From an uncultured Odoribacter sp. (GTDB lineage Bacteria; Bacteroidota; Bacteroidia; Bacteroidales; Marinifilaceae): 22,221 bases of DNA. Location of the stretch: contig CAJJNP010000038.1 of NCBI GenBank assembly GCA_905193145.1, positions 1 through 22,221 of the forward strand, in the 5' to 3' direction. The notes under the pieces are model-generated. The model was not told the DNA's origin. It searched no databases and was given only the letters and a program-made list of their open reading frames with translations. Position 1 is the stretch's first letter. Each line of letters begins with the position of its first letter. Position numbers and translations under genes: made by a program. Below are positions 8,286 to 15,833 of the stretch, in pieces.

Positions 8286-11252
8286 ATGATGAAGCGAATT
8301 TTAGTAATAACATTTATTCTATGCGTTTTCAGCCTGTCAGAGGGGTGTGCGGCAGGACGTGAAAAATATAATTTCAATAGTGACTGGCTATTGAAGATAG
8401 GTGATGTTCCTAATGCACAAGCTGTTGGTTTTGAGGATAGTGATTGGAATATGGTGACTCTTCCAAGAGCTTTTAATGAAAATGAGTCTTTTAAAGTTGC
8501 CATTGACCAACTGACTGATACAATAGTATGGTATCGTAAGCACTTTAAAGTTGCAGTTTTAGATGCTCGTAAGGTTTTTGTTGAGTTTGAAGGAGTTCGT
8601 CAGGGAGCTGATTTTTATTTGAATGGATATCATTTGGGCAAGCATGAAAATGGAGTTATGGCGGTGGGATTTGATTTAACTCCTTATATGAAAAATGGTG
8701 ATAATGTTATGGCTGTACGTGTAGATAATGACTGGAGCTATAAGGAAGTAAGTACAAATACAAAATTTCAATGGCATGATAACCGTTTCAATTGTAACTA
8801 TGGCGGCATTCCTAAAAATGTTTTTTTGCATGTGACGAATGATGTATATCAGACTTTACCACTATATAATAATTTGAAAACAACTGGACTTTATGTCTAT
8901 GCAACAGATTTTGATATTAAAAACCGGAAGGCTAAAATTCATGTGGAATCGGAAGTGAAGAATGACAGTCATAAATCACGGAAATTTAGTTTCTTGGTAA
9001 CTTTAGTAGATGCAGATGGAAAAAATGTCAAAGTATTCAAGGGGCCTGATGTGTGCTTGAAATCAAAAGAGGTAAAGATTATAAAAGCGGAGGCTGAAGT
9101 GAATAATCTTCATTTCTGGAGTTGGGGATATGGTTATTTATATACAGTAAAAACAAAGTTGGTAAATGCAGATAATGAGGTTGTTGATGAAGTGAATACT
9201 CGAACAGGTTTTCGAAAAACAAAATTTGATGAAGGTAAAGTCTGGTTGAATGACCGTGTGATTCATTTAAAAGGCTATGCACAGCGTACAACTAATGAGT
9301 GGCCGGGAGTTGGAATGTCTGTTCCTGCATGGTTGAGTGATTATTCTAATGATTTAGTCGTGAAAAGTAACGCTAATCTCGTGCGTTGGATGCATGTTAC
9401 TCCGTGGAAACAGGATGTGGAGTCGTGTGATCGTGTCGGATTAATACAAGCAATGCCAGCGGGTGATCAGGAGCGGGATTCCAAGGGACGCCAATGGGAA
9501 CAACGTACAGAACTGATGCGTGATGCAATTATTTATAATCGTAATAATCCGAGTATTTTGTTTTATGAATGTGGAAATAAGGGGATTAAGCGTGAACATA
9601 TGTTGGAAATGAAAGCAATACGTGATAAATATGATCCTTATGGTGGACGTGCTATTGGTTCTCGTGAGATGCTTGATATTCGTGAAGCAGAATATGGTGG
9701 TGAAATGCTTTATGTTAATAAGAGTAGGCATCATCCGATGTGGTCAATGGAATATTGTCGAGATGAAGGATTAAGGAAATATTGGGATGATTATAGTTAT
9801 CCGTATCATAAGGAAGGTGACGGTCCTTTACACCGTGGAGCATCTGCCAAGAGCTATAATCATAATCAGGATATGTTTGCGGTTGAATTAGTCCGTCGCT
9901 GGTATGATTATTGGCGTGAGCGTCCAGGGACTGGATTGAGAATCAATGCTGGAGGAACTAAGATTATTTTCTCTGATAGTAATACACACTTTCGTGGAGC
10001 AGAAAATTATCGTCGTAGTGGTGTGACTGATGCTATGCGTATAGAGAAAGACGGGTTCTTTGCGCATCAGGTGATGTGGAATGGTTGGGTAGATATAGAA
10101 TCTGAACAGACTTATATAATTGGTCACTGGAATTATCCGGAAAATACGGTGAAACCTGTATATGTAGTATCTACCGGGGAAAAAGTGGAATTATTTTTGA
10201 ACGACCGGCTATTAGGTGAAGGAGAACGTGAGTATGATTTTTTGTTTACTTTTGATAAAGTGGCATTTAAACCGGGTAAACTGGAGGCTGTCAGTTATAA
10301 TAAGGCTGGAAAAGAATTGAGCCGCTATGTCTTGACTACTGTTGGTGAGCCTACAAATATAAGATTGACAGCTATACAAAATCCGGAAGGTTTTCATGCC
10401 GATGGAGCAGATATGGCACTTATTCAATTCGAGGTAGTAGATAAGGATGGAAAACGTTGTCCATTGGATAATCGGATTGTCAAATTTGATTTGAAAGGTG
10501 AAGCTGAATGGCGCGGTGGTATTGCGCAGGGTGAGGATAATTATATCCTTAGTAAGGACTTACCTGTAGAATGTGGAGTAAATCGTGTTCTTATCCGTAG
10601 TACAACGAAAGCCGGGAAATTGATACTTACAGCAAAAGCGAAAGGCCTTCCTGAGGCTTCTATAACCTTAGAAACTATTCCGGTGGAAAAAGTTGATGGG
10701 GTAAGTAACTATTTGCCACAAATGACATTGAAAGGACGATTAGATAAAGGTGAAACGCCATTATCCTCTTCATATAGAGATAAAAAAGTTAATATAGGCA
10801 TTGTTTCGGCTAAAGCAGGTGCTAATAGCCAGAATGTAGCGAAAAGTTATGATGATGATGAACTTAGTGAATGGAGTAATGATGGGCAGCTTAGTACGGC
10901 TTGGATTACTTATCAGCTTGAACGTGAGGCGAATATTGATGATGTCTGTTTGAAGTTAAGAGAGTGGGGTAAGAATAGTTATCCGTTAGAGGTATATGCA
11001 GGAAATACCCTCGTTTGGAGTGGAAAGACAGAACGAAATTTGGGATATATACATTTGAAAACAATGCCGATGCGTACGGATAATATAACTATCCGTTTGA
11101 AGGGATCTGTTAGTGTGAAAGATGCTTTCGGAGAAATTGTTGAGGTAGAAGATAAAGCATCAAATACACGCGTACAGGAAAAGGCGGATGAAGAACGTTA
11201 TTTACCAATTATTGAGGTTGAATTTTTGGAAAACAGTAAGTTGAATTTTTAA
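8286..11252 (+). CDS. Glycoside hydrolase family 2-type exported protein (GH2-B), paralogue of GH2-A
   Basis: The product (988 residues) has the same domain order as GH2-A (jelly roll, Ig, TIM barrel, DUF4982-like, Ig/Big-like, discoidin-like). By eye the two are roughly three-quarters identical along the whole length, and key motifs fall at identical residue numbers. The nucleophile position is E489 in WSMEYCRDEG. The acid/base motif reads FYECGNKG, so position 432 is Lys; E428 is retained. The N-terminus differs from GH2-A: the hydrophobic stretch ends LSEGC, which may be a relaxed lipobox with Cys21, so this copy could be a lipoprotein while GH2-A looks soluble. The ATG follows the lyase stop after one base; a second ATG at 8289 could also serve. 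The esterase gene follows after 16 bases. Substrate is inferred (RG-I oligosaccharides), not shown. Confidence 0.9.
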   Translation: MMKRILVITFILCVFSLSEGCAAGREKYNFNSDWLLKIGDVPNAQAVGFEDSDWNMVTLPRAFNENESFKVAIDQLTDTIVWYRKHFKVAVLDARKVFVEFEGVRQGADFYLNGYHLGKHENGVMAVGFDLTPYMKNGDNVMAVRVDNDWSYKEVSTNTKFQWHDNRFNCNYGGIPKNVFLHVTNDVYQTLPLYNNLKTTGLYVYATDFDIKNRKAKIHVESEVKNDSHKSRKFSFLVTLVDADGKNVKVFKGPDVCLKSKEVKIIKAEAEVNNLHFWSWGYGYLYTVKTKLVNADNEVVDEVNTRTGFRKTKFDEGKVWLNDRVIHLKGYAQRTTNEWPGVGMSVPAWLSDYSNDLVVKSNANLVRWMHVTPWKQDVESCDRVGLIQAMPAGDQERDSKGRQWEQRTELMRDAIIYNRNNPSILFYECGNKGIKREHMLEMKAIRDKYDPYGGRAIGSREMLDIREAEYGGEMLYVNKSRHHPMWSMEYCRDEGLRKYWDDYSYPYHKEGDGPLHRGASAKSYNHNQDMFAVELVRRWYDYWRERPGTGLRINAGGTKIIFSDSNTHFRGAENYRRSGVTDAMRIEKDGFFAHQVMWNGWVDIESEQTYIIGHWNYPENTVKPVYVVSTGEKVELFLNDRLLGEGEREYDFLFTFDKVAFKPGKLEAVSYNKAGKELSRYVLTTVGEPTNIRLTAIQNPEGFHADGADMALIQFEVVDKDGKRCPLDNRIVKFDLKGEAEWRGGIAQGEDNYILSKDLPVECGVNRVLIRSTTKAGKLILTAKAKGLPEASITLETIPVEKVDGVSNYLPQMTLKGRLDKGETPLSSSYRDKKVNIGIVSAKAGANSQNVAKSYDDDELSEWSNDGQLSTAWITYQLEREANIDDVCLKLREWGKNSYPLEVYAGNTLVWSGKTERNLGYIHLKTMPMRTDNITIRLKGSVSVKDAFGEIVEVEDKASNTRVQEKADEERYLPIIEVEFLENSKLNF

Positions 11253-11268
11253 AAGATAGAATAATAAA

Positions 11269-12069
11269 ATGAGAAAAAATGTAATCACCCTTTTTGTAGG
11301 GATATTGTTACTGGGAATACCTATGGTATATGCAGGCAAGCCTGTGAAGAATATGGATTTGTATCTTTGTATTGGACAATCTAACATGGCCGGACGAGGA
11401 AAACTTTCTCCGGCGGTGATGGATACGATGCAGAATGTTTATTTATTAAATGCCGAAGACCAGTTTGAGCTAGCAGTAAATCCTTTAAATCGTTATTCTA
11501 CTATCGGAAGGGGACTTACCGGTGAATATTTGGGACCTGTATATAGTTTTGCTAAAGCAATGGCTTCTAAAAAACATCCGGTAGGCTTGATAGTAAATGC
11601 TCGTGGCGGTACTTCCATCCGCTCTTGGTTGAAGAGCACAGAAAAAACAGGTGGGCTCTATTATAATGAAGCTTTACGCCGAACTAAGGAAGCAATGAAA
11701 TATGGCAAACTGAAAGCTATTATTTGGCATCAGGGAGAGACAGATTGTCAGTATCCTGAAGGATATAAAAAGAAAATAATAAAGCTAATGACGGATCTTC
11801 GTAATGATTTGGGAATACCTGATTTACCTGTCATTGTAGGACAATTGGCAGAATGGAACTGGACAAAGAAGCCTTATATACCTGAAGGAACGAAACCATT
11901 TAACGATATGATTAAGGATATTTCTTCTTTTCTTCCAAATAGCGCCTGTGTTTCGTCCGAGGGGCTAAAGCCACTGAAGAATGAGAAAGATCCTCATTTT
12001 GATGCAGACAGCCAAATAATACTAGGCAGACGTTATGCAGAAGCCGCAAAAAGATTATTAAAAAAATGA
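11269..12069 (+). CDS. SASA-domain (sialate O-acetylesterase-like) carbohydrate esterase, probable pectin/oligosaccharide deacetylase
   Basis: The product (266 residues) is an SGNH-fold esterase of the SASA/DUF303 type (CE6-like). A Sec signal peptide ends in VYA, with likely cleavage after Ala22, placing it in the periplasm. The nucleophile motif GQSNMAG gives Ser38. The NARGGTSIRSW block supplies the oxyanion region. The WHQGETD block lies at 153-159. The C-terminal KDPHFDADSQ gives the catalytic Asp241-His243 pair. Family members remove O-acetyl groups from xylan, pectin or sialic acids. In this locus the likely role is deacetylation of acetylated galacturonate or side-chain sugars so that lyase and hydrolases can proceed. 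It is the last gene of the + strand catabolic operon, 16 bases after GH2-B. The sialate name reflects the domain family only; no other sialic acid gene is present. Confidence 0.87.
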   Translation: MRKNVITLFVGILLLGIPMVYAGKPVKNMDLYLCIGQSNMAGRGKLSPAVMDTMQNVYLLNAEDQFELAVNPLNRYSTIGRGLTGEYLGPVYSFAKAMASKKHPVGLIVNARGGTSIRSWLKSTEKTGGLYYNEALRRTKEAMKYGKLKAIIWHQGETDCQYPEGYKKKIIKLMTDLRNDLGIPDLPVIVGQLAEWNWTKKPYIPEGTKPFNDMIKDISSFLPNSACVSSEGLKPLKNEKDPHFDADSQIILGRRYAEAAKRLLKK

Positions 12070-12092
12070 TGAATTAGAAAGATTTGTGCAAA

Positions 12093-12149
12093 AAGCTCTC
12101 CCTTGTTTATCTGGAAATAAATGTATATCTAGCAAATAAGGGAGAGCTT
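12093..12149 (-). terminator. Long inverted repeat between convergent operons, terminator-like for the minus strand
   Basis: Twelve bases at 12093-12104 pair perfectly with 12138-12149, and the stem extends about four more pairs with one wobble. The loop is about 25 bases. Read on the minus strand the stem ends in a run of five T residues, so it suits the leftward fimbrillin/LamG operon. On the plus strand no T-run follows, so its action on the catabolic operon is less sure. Confidence 0.5.
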
Positions 12150-12179
12150 ATGATGGAAATAGTGTTTTAATATTATGTA

Positions 12180-12956
12180 TTATTTAGTAGTAATATCGGT
12201 CCAGCGGCCGGCGAAACGAATATTTCCAATATTTCCTTGATATGTGTGGTTATTTCTGATAGATATTGCTTTTAATCCTGCTTTTAATGCACCTTCTTCT
12301 CCTTTAGCCATGGCATCAGATTGGGCCTCTTCTCCTTTTAAAGACGGATTTACGAATAATTCTACTCGATTATTAGTGTAGTCTACTTTTAATACGAGTA
12401 AATGGGTTTTCTTGAAATCGTATTCATTGGGAGCTTCCGTACGATTCTTACCTAGTCCAACTGTGAATTTTAACTTGCCATTTTCATTACGATGTGCATA
12501 TATGTTTCCGCGTGCACTACCGCCTACATGGTTAGCGATTAATGCTAAAAATTCACTAGGTTTTTTAGTTCCTAATTTTGAGAAGTTGACAAGGCAAGCA
12601 AGGTAATAACTACCTTGCCGGTATGTTTTGCCGGATGATGTCATAGAATACACACTGGAACGTGTCCCTTTTATCCCATCCTCAAATCCGAATTGTATGG
12701 ATGGACCACCTTCCTGATATTCGGGGTAACTTAGTTCTTTTCCAATTATGGGACTTGATGTTGTTGCTGCTTTGGGATCTTTAGTATAGGCAGCACACCA
12801 AGTATTTTCTTGAATCATTGCTTTAGGCTCAATATATGCCGATTTCTCTAACTTGTCTCCGGTTTTATATCCATCAAGGAGATTGTTTTTGATAATCTGT
12901 GCATTGCCTGTCAGACTAAGGGTGATTAATGAGATAATTAAAATAATCTTTTTCAT
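12180..12956 (-). CDS. Secreted concanavalin A/LamG-like domain protein
   Basis: The product (258 residues) begins with a Sec signal peptide (hydrophobic core, then TGNAQ; cleavage near residue 19-20). The mature part resembles a jelly-roll concanavalin-like domain. The segments GSYYLACLVNFS, HLLVLKVDYTNNRVELFVNP, an acidic insert, then ISIRNNHTYQGNIGNIRFAG with a closing RWTDI are typical of exported LamG-like proteins in Bacteroidetes and Planctomycetes. No catalytic residues could be identified, so glycan binding is the reasonable guess, not a demonstrated role. It is the last of three leftward genes, 25 bases after the fimbrillin/Lcl gene, and the strong inverted repeat at 12093-12149 follows it. 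Its place inside an RG-I locus suggests a surface or periplasmic accessory. Confidence 0.6.
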   Translation of the reverse strand: MKKIILIISLITLSLTGNAQIIKNNLLDGYKTGDKLEKSAYIEPKAMIQENTWCAAYTKDPKAATTSSPIIGKELSYPEYQEGGPSIQFGFEDGIKGTRSSVYSMTSSGKTYRQGSYYLACLVNFSKLGTKKPSEFLALIANHVGGSARGNIYAHRNENGKLKFTVGLGKNRTEAPNEYDFKKTHLLVLKVDYTNNRVELFVNPSLKGEEAQSDAMAKGEEGALKAGLKAISIRNNHTYQGNIGNIRFAGRWTDITTK

Positions 12957-12981
12957 AATGCTATTCTTGATATTTTAAGTG

Positions 12982-14568
12982 TTAAAATGCTAGTGCGAAG
13001 CGGTAGTATGAATTTGTTTTTAGATTGAGGGCAAGATAATTCTTTTCTCGATGTCCTTCCTCATTAAGTCCGGTATATACCCATATTGTTGACTCACTAC
13101 GTAGTGTGGATGTCCAATAACCACTTCCGGAAGTTAATCGCTCCCATGAAGAATCCTGCCATAGCGTTTCTCCATCGGCTTTGGTTAAGCTGCTTGAGAT
13201 AGTGGTATTTTGCTCTTGTATGATAAGTAGCTCTTTGACTGATGGAACATACCAACCGGTCGTGAATGATGGAGCCTGGACTGAATAGCTGGAAAGTTTC
13301 TCTTTTACAACAGAGTTGATATCTGCTCCAACAACAGCGATGTCTGAATTTAACCATGCTTTGGTATCTTGGTAGCCAGTATTTGAAAACTCTTCTTCAT
13401 TTGGAATTTTTTGCCCGTTGACTGAACTTGTACCGACTGGTGCAGGAAGAATGTCTGTATACCATGTCTTATTGCTAACACTGGATACGGTTCCCCATCT
13501 TTGTCCGGTTCCTTCGTTACGTTTTAATGCGTATACCAGTGCGTGCGTACATTCAGGATAGTCTTTTCTTATAGCTTCAGTGGTCCCTATTTGATAAATG
13601 ACCCCAATGATTTTGGTTTTATCTTCTGATTCTAAATCTTGATCTGCTTTAATTAAAGTGCCATCTGCACAATAGAAATCTCCAATCTTCAGTTCGTGCT
13701 GTATTTTCTTTGTTCCACCATCAACAGTGTATGGTGCGTATGTTCCTTTTTCTATTCCTGTAATTGCGATTTCGTACTGCTTGTTCTCGCTTGAAATGAA
13801 AGTGCCATTTATTTTATAAGTAGTTGTAGGGTTTATCAATAAGCGATATTTATCTGTGCTTGGTTCATAATATGGTTGCACTTCTATATTCTCACTTTCT
13901 CCTTTGGTTAGCTTGAATGTTGGATTAGCAGCAGGAATGTTGTATGGAGCTATTGTTGTTCCTTGGTTTGTAAATTCATATGTGGTGGACGGTAACTGAA
14001 TAACTACCATTGCCATTTGATGTTCTAATGTTAGATTGAGTGAGTAATTCTTACCGGATAGTTCAGCTTCTGCAGAGCCTGTCATCAAGTCATATTGGGT
14101 ATATTCACTTCCACTCATATTAGCACCTATCTTCCAGTTACTTATGATTTCTGCAAAAGGGTTTTCAATGGATGCTTTAAAAGAATTGCTAACTTCCTCT
14201 TTATAAGGATAATATGCATAATAAGTGGCTCCTTCCAGTTCGCTGCTATAAAATAAAGAGCCATTTGCAGGTATCCATACATCGTGAGTCTTGTTGTAAA
14301 TTAGGCATACATTATTAATTGAGCCTGCAATTTCTCCATTTTTAACGGCGAACAAACCTATCTGATCTTCGTTTTCGAATGTTGTTTTATATGTTTCATC
14401 TGTTGTTGCACGGGTTTTGCTACTATTATATATAGCTTTATCTGTGATATTAATTAGAATCTTATTTTTATCATTGTTTGAAAGAGTAATGTTCTCGTCT
14501 TGTGAACATGCCGCTATAAGTAAAGAGCATGCGAGTGCTATTGTATATACAAATATATTTCGTTTCAT
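12982..14568 (-). CDS. Fimbrillin-family lipoprotein with C-terminal Lcl/DUF1566-like domain
   Basis: The product (528 residues) has a lipoprotein signal (LLIAA before Cys21) and a mature start of CSQDEN. Residues about 35-290 look like a fimbrillin (Mfa-like) beta-sandwich: the order TRATTDETYKTTFENEDQIG, then YYAYYPYKEE, then LEHQMAMVVIQLP is characteristic of Bacteroides fimbrillin-family proteins. From about residue 296 (GDFYCADGTLIK) the chain becomes an Lcl/DUF1566 or FISUMP-like module: IGVIYQIG, HALVYALKRN, GWYVPSVKELLII, SGYWTSTLRSE and a final YYRFALAF. This two-domain form is thought to be displayed on the surface as a tip or accessory adhesin; a glycan-binding role here is inference from the setting. 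It is the middle gene of the leftward operon, 52 bases downstream of the first fimbrillin gene. No usher, chaperone or major pilin gene is nearby. Confidence 0.75.
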   Translation of the reverse strand: MKRNIFVYTIALACSLLIAACSQDENITLSNNDKNKILINITDKAIYNSSKTRATTDETYKTTFENEDQIGLFAVKNGEIAGSINNVCLIYNKTHDVWIPANGSLFYSSELEGATYYAYYPYKEEVSNSFKASIENPFAEIISNWKIGANMSGSEYTQYDLMTGSAEAELSGKNYSLNLTLEHQMAMVVIQLPSTTYEFTNQGTTIAPYNIPAANPTFKLTKGESENIEVQPYYEPSTDKYRLLINPTTTYKINGTFISSENKQYEIAITGIEKGTYAPYTVDGGTKKIQHELKIGDFYCADGTLIKADQDLESEDKTKIIGVIYQIGTTEAIRKDYPECTHALVYALKRNEGTGQRWGTVSSVSNKTWYTDILPAPVGTSSVNGQKIPNEEEFSNTGYQDTKAWLNSDIAVVGADINSVVKEKLSSYSVQAPSFTTGWYVPSVKELLIIQEQNTTISSSLTKADGETLWQDSSWERLTSGSGYWTSTLRSESTIWVYTGLNEEGHREKNYLALNLKTNSYYRFALAF

Positions 14569-14620
14569 ATCTTCTTGTTTTTTATATTTATTAGAAATGA
14601 GGGAAAATATTTCCTTATTT

Positions 14621-15595
14621 TTATTTTTCGGTTGATTGCGATTTTATATCTTGTGTCTCACCTGAGTTATTCCAATAGGAAGAATCAAAAGCGGTATCTG
14701 TTTCAGGAGCATCAGTTGTAGAGTTAATATTTTCTCCATTACCAGGTTGCCAATCTGTGATGCCACTTTCTGTGATGGTAATACTAGGATTTTCTCCTTC
14801 TCCTCCCAGAGTAACCGTGTATAGGTGTCTTCTATTGCTTTCTAATGTTATATTATCTATTGTTTTCTCATAAAAAACCCCATCGGCTACCACTTCTATT
14901 GTAGTTTGTACTACTTCTTGAGGTAATAAAATTAATGTCGAAGTTGTTGATGTATTGTCATTCACTAGTACACTTACATCTTCGCTTTCTGTTCCTAAAG
15001 AGGTTGTGCCATTTGAGGTGTTGAAGAATCCCTTTGTGATAAATCCTTTTAAAGTGTAAGAAACATTTTCGGGTTTACTCTCATCTTTATTTTTGAAAAT
15101 CAAGCTAAGTTGGCTCAGTTGATGTGTAAATTGAAAATTGATCAGAGGATTACTTCGGGTAGTAGTGGCTTCGGCAAACAACCAATCGATATTGAGTTGA
15201 TTAGTTGCGGTTTGATTTTCACTTTTGGTGTCTACTGTAACAAGCCCTCCTGCTGTACCGTTGATACCGGTGTAAGGGTGATATGCAGTCAGTGAGACTT
15301 TACCATTTCCTTTGATATAAATATCATTATGGTCACCTACAGCAGTAAAAAGTTGTTCGTTTTCTCCGGAGCATTGATATAAGATATTAGTGCTTCCTGT
15401 ATCCCCTCCGGTAACGGATACACCTATACATTCTCCCTGACCCCACATGGAGCCGTGGTAGCGTGTTTGAGGACTGCTTATACTTCCCCAGATTTCAGCT
15501 TTTGCACCAGGGGTATCTGGTCCACCATATTCATTGCTGTTGCATCCGGTGAGAACCAGTATTCCTAGTACTACTGTTAAATACATGTTTTTCAT
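14621..15595 (-). CDS. Fimbrillin-family (Mfa-like) lipoprotein
   Basis: The product (324 residues) starts with a lipoprotein signal ending VLTG before Cys18, with mature start CNSNEYGG. The body shows the fimbrillin-family plan: a Trp-Gly turn region (MWGQGECIGVSVTG), a predicted strand VSLTAYHPYTG, the conserved FQFTHQLSQLSLIFKN segment, a RRHLYTVTLG segment and the closing strand ITESGITDWQPG. After that comes an unusual tail of about 40 residues rich in Ser, Thr, Asn and Asp, which looks disordered. It is the first gene of the leftward operon and starts 238 bases from the HTCS start on the other strand. A TACCTTTG box on the minus strand (15685-15678) lies about 83-90 bases upstream of the ATG. 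An alternative start at the fourth codon (Met4) is possible. The function is inferred as surface attachment or glycan contact. Confidence 0.75.
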   Translation of the reverse strand: MKNMYLTVVLGILVLTGCNSNEYGGPDTPGAKAEIWGSISSPQTRYHGSMWGQGECIGVSVTGGDTGSTNILYQCSGENEQLFTAVGDHNDIYIKGNGKVSLTAYHPYTGINGTAGGLVTVDTKSENQTATNQLNIDWLFAEATTTRSNPLINFQFTHQLSQLSLIFKNKDESKPENVSYTLKGFITKGFFNTSNGTTSLGTESEDVSVLVNDNTSTTSTLILLPQEVVQTTIEVVADGVFYEKTIDNITLESNRRHLYTVTLGGEGENPSITITESGITDWQPGNGENINSTTDAPETDTAFDSSYWNNSGETQDIKSQSTEK

Positions 15596-15677
15596 AAACG
15601 TTACTGTTTTATATATAAATAATGTGGTTGTTATATATTCCCTGTTTATTTATAGGTCTCTCTGACTTTGTATAGAG

Positions 15678-15685
15678 CAAAGGTA
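15678..15685 (-). promoter_or_regulatory. Putative -7 promoter box for the fimbrillin operon
   Basis: On the minus strand these bases read TACCTTTG, an exact fit to the Bacteroides -7 consensus TAnnTTTG. No TTTG is found at the expected -33 spacing. Instead a GTAC half-site (15700-15706) occupies that place, which would suit a promoter that needs an activator. The predicted untranslated leader is about 75 bases. Confidence 0.45.
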
Positions 15686-15699
15686 TGCGATTTGCTTAT

Positions 15700-15732
15700 A
15701 ATGTACCTTGACGGCTGTACATTTCCATGTAC
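15700..15732. promoter_or_regulatory. Cluster of three GTAC-centred half-sites in the divergent control region
   Basis: AATGTAC (15700-15706) and GTACATT (15717-15723) form a 7-base inverted repeat with a 10-base spacer. The second site also pairs with ATGTAC (15727-15732) as a 6-base inverted repeat with a 4-base spacer. The cluster lies between the minus-strand box at 15678 and the plus-strand box at 15802. It could be the operator for the adjacent HTCS AraC-type domain, but no second locus copy is available in the window for comparison. Confidence 0.4.
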
Positions 15733-15801
15733 CCCAGTTCAAACATGCATAAAATGCCATATTCTTAGGGATTTTGTGCAGGATTTTTCGATATTATCGT
15801 T

Positions 15802-15809
15802 TATATTTG
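15802..15809 (+). promoter_or_regulatory. Putative -7 promoter box for the HTCS gene
   Basis: TATATTTG fits the Bacteroides TAnnTTTG consensus exactly, with transcription expected to begin about seven bases later and the ATG at 15834 giving a leader of roughly 18 bases. The nearest upstream TTTG (15773-15776) is 25 bases away, longer than the usual 19-21, so the -33 element is weak or absent. The box also argues against an upstream translation start at 15774, which would precede the promoter. Confidence 0.5.
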
Positions 15810-15833
15810 CGTTATTCTTTAAATCAAAACACC

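Noticed and set aside
12412..12606. Plus-strand frame within the LamG-like gene
   Set aside because: The minus-strand frame has a signal peptide, operon spacing and domain features; this one has none.
15774..15833. Extended N-terminus for the HTCS (in-frame ATG at 15774)
   Set aside because: The added 20 residues precede a complete signal peptide, and the -7 promoter box at 15802 lies inside this stretch.
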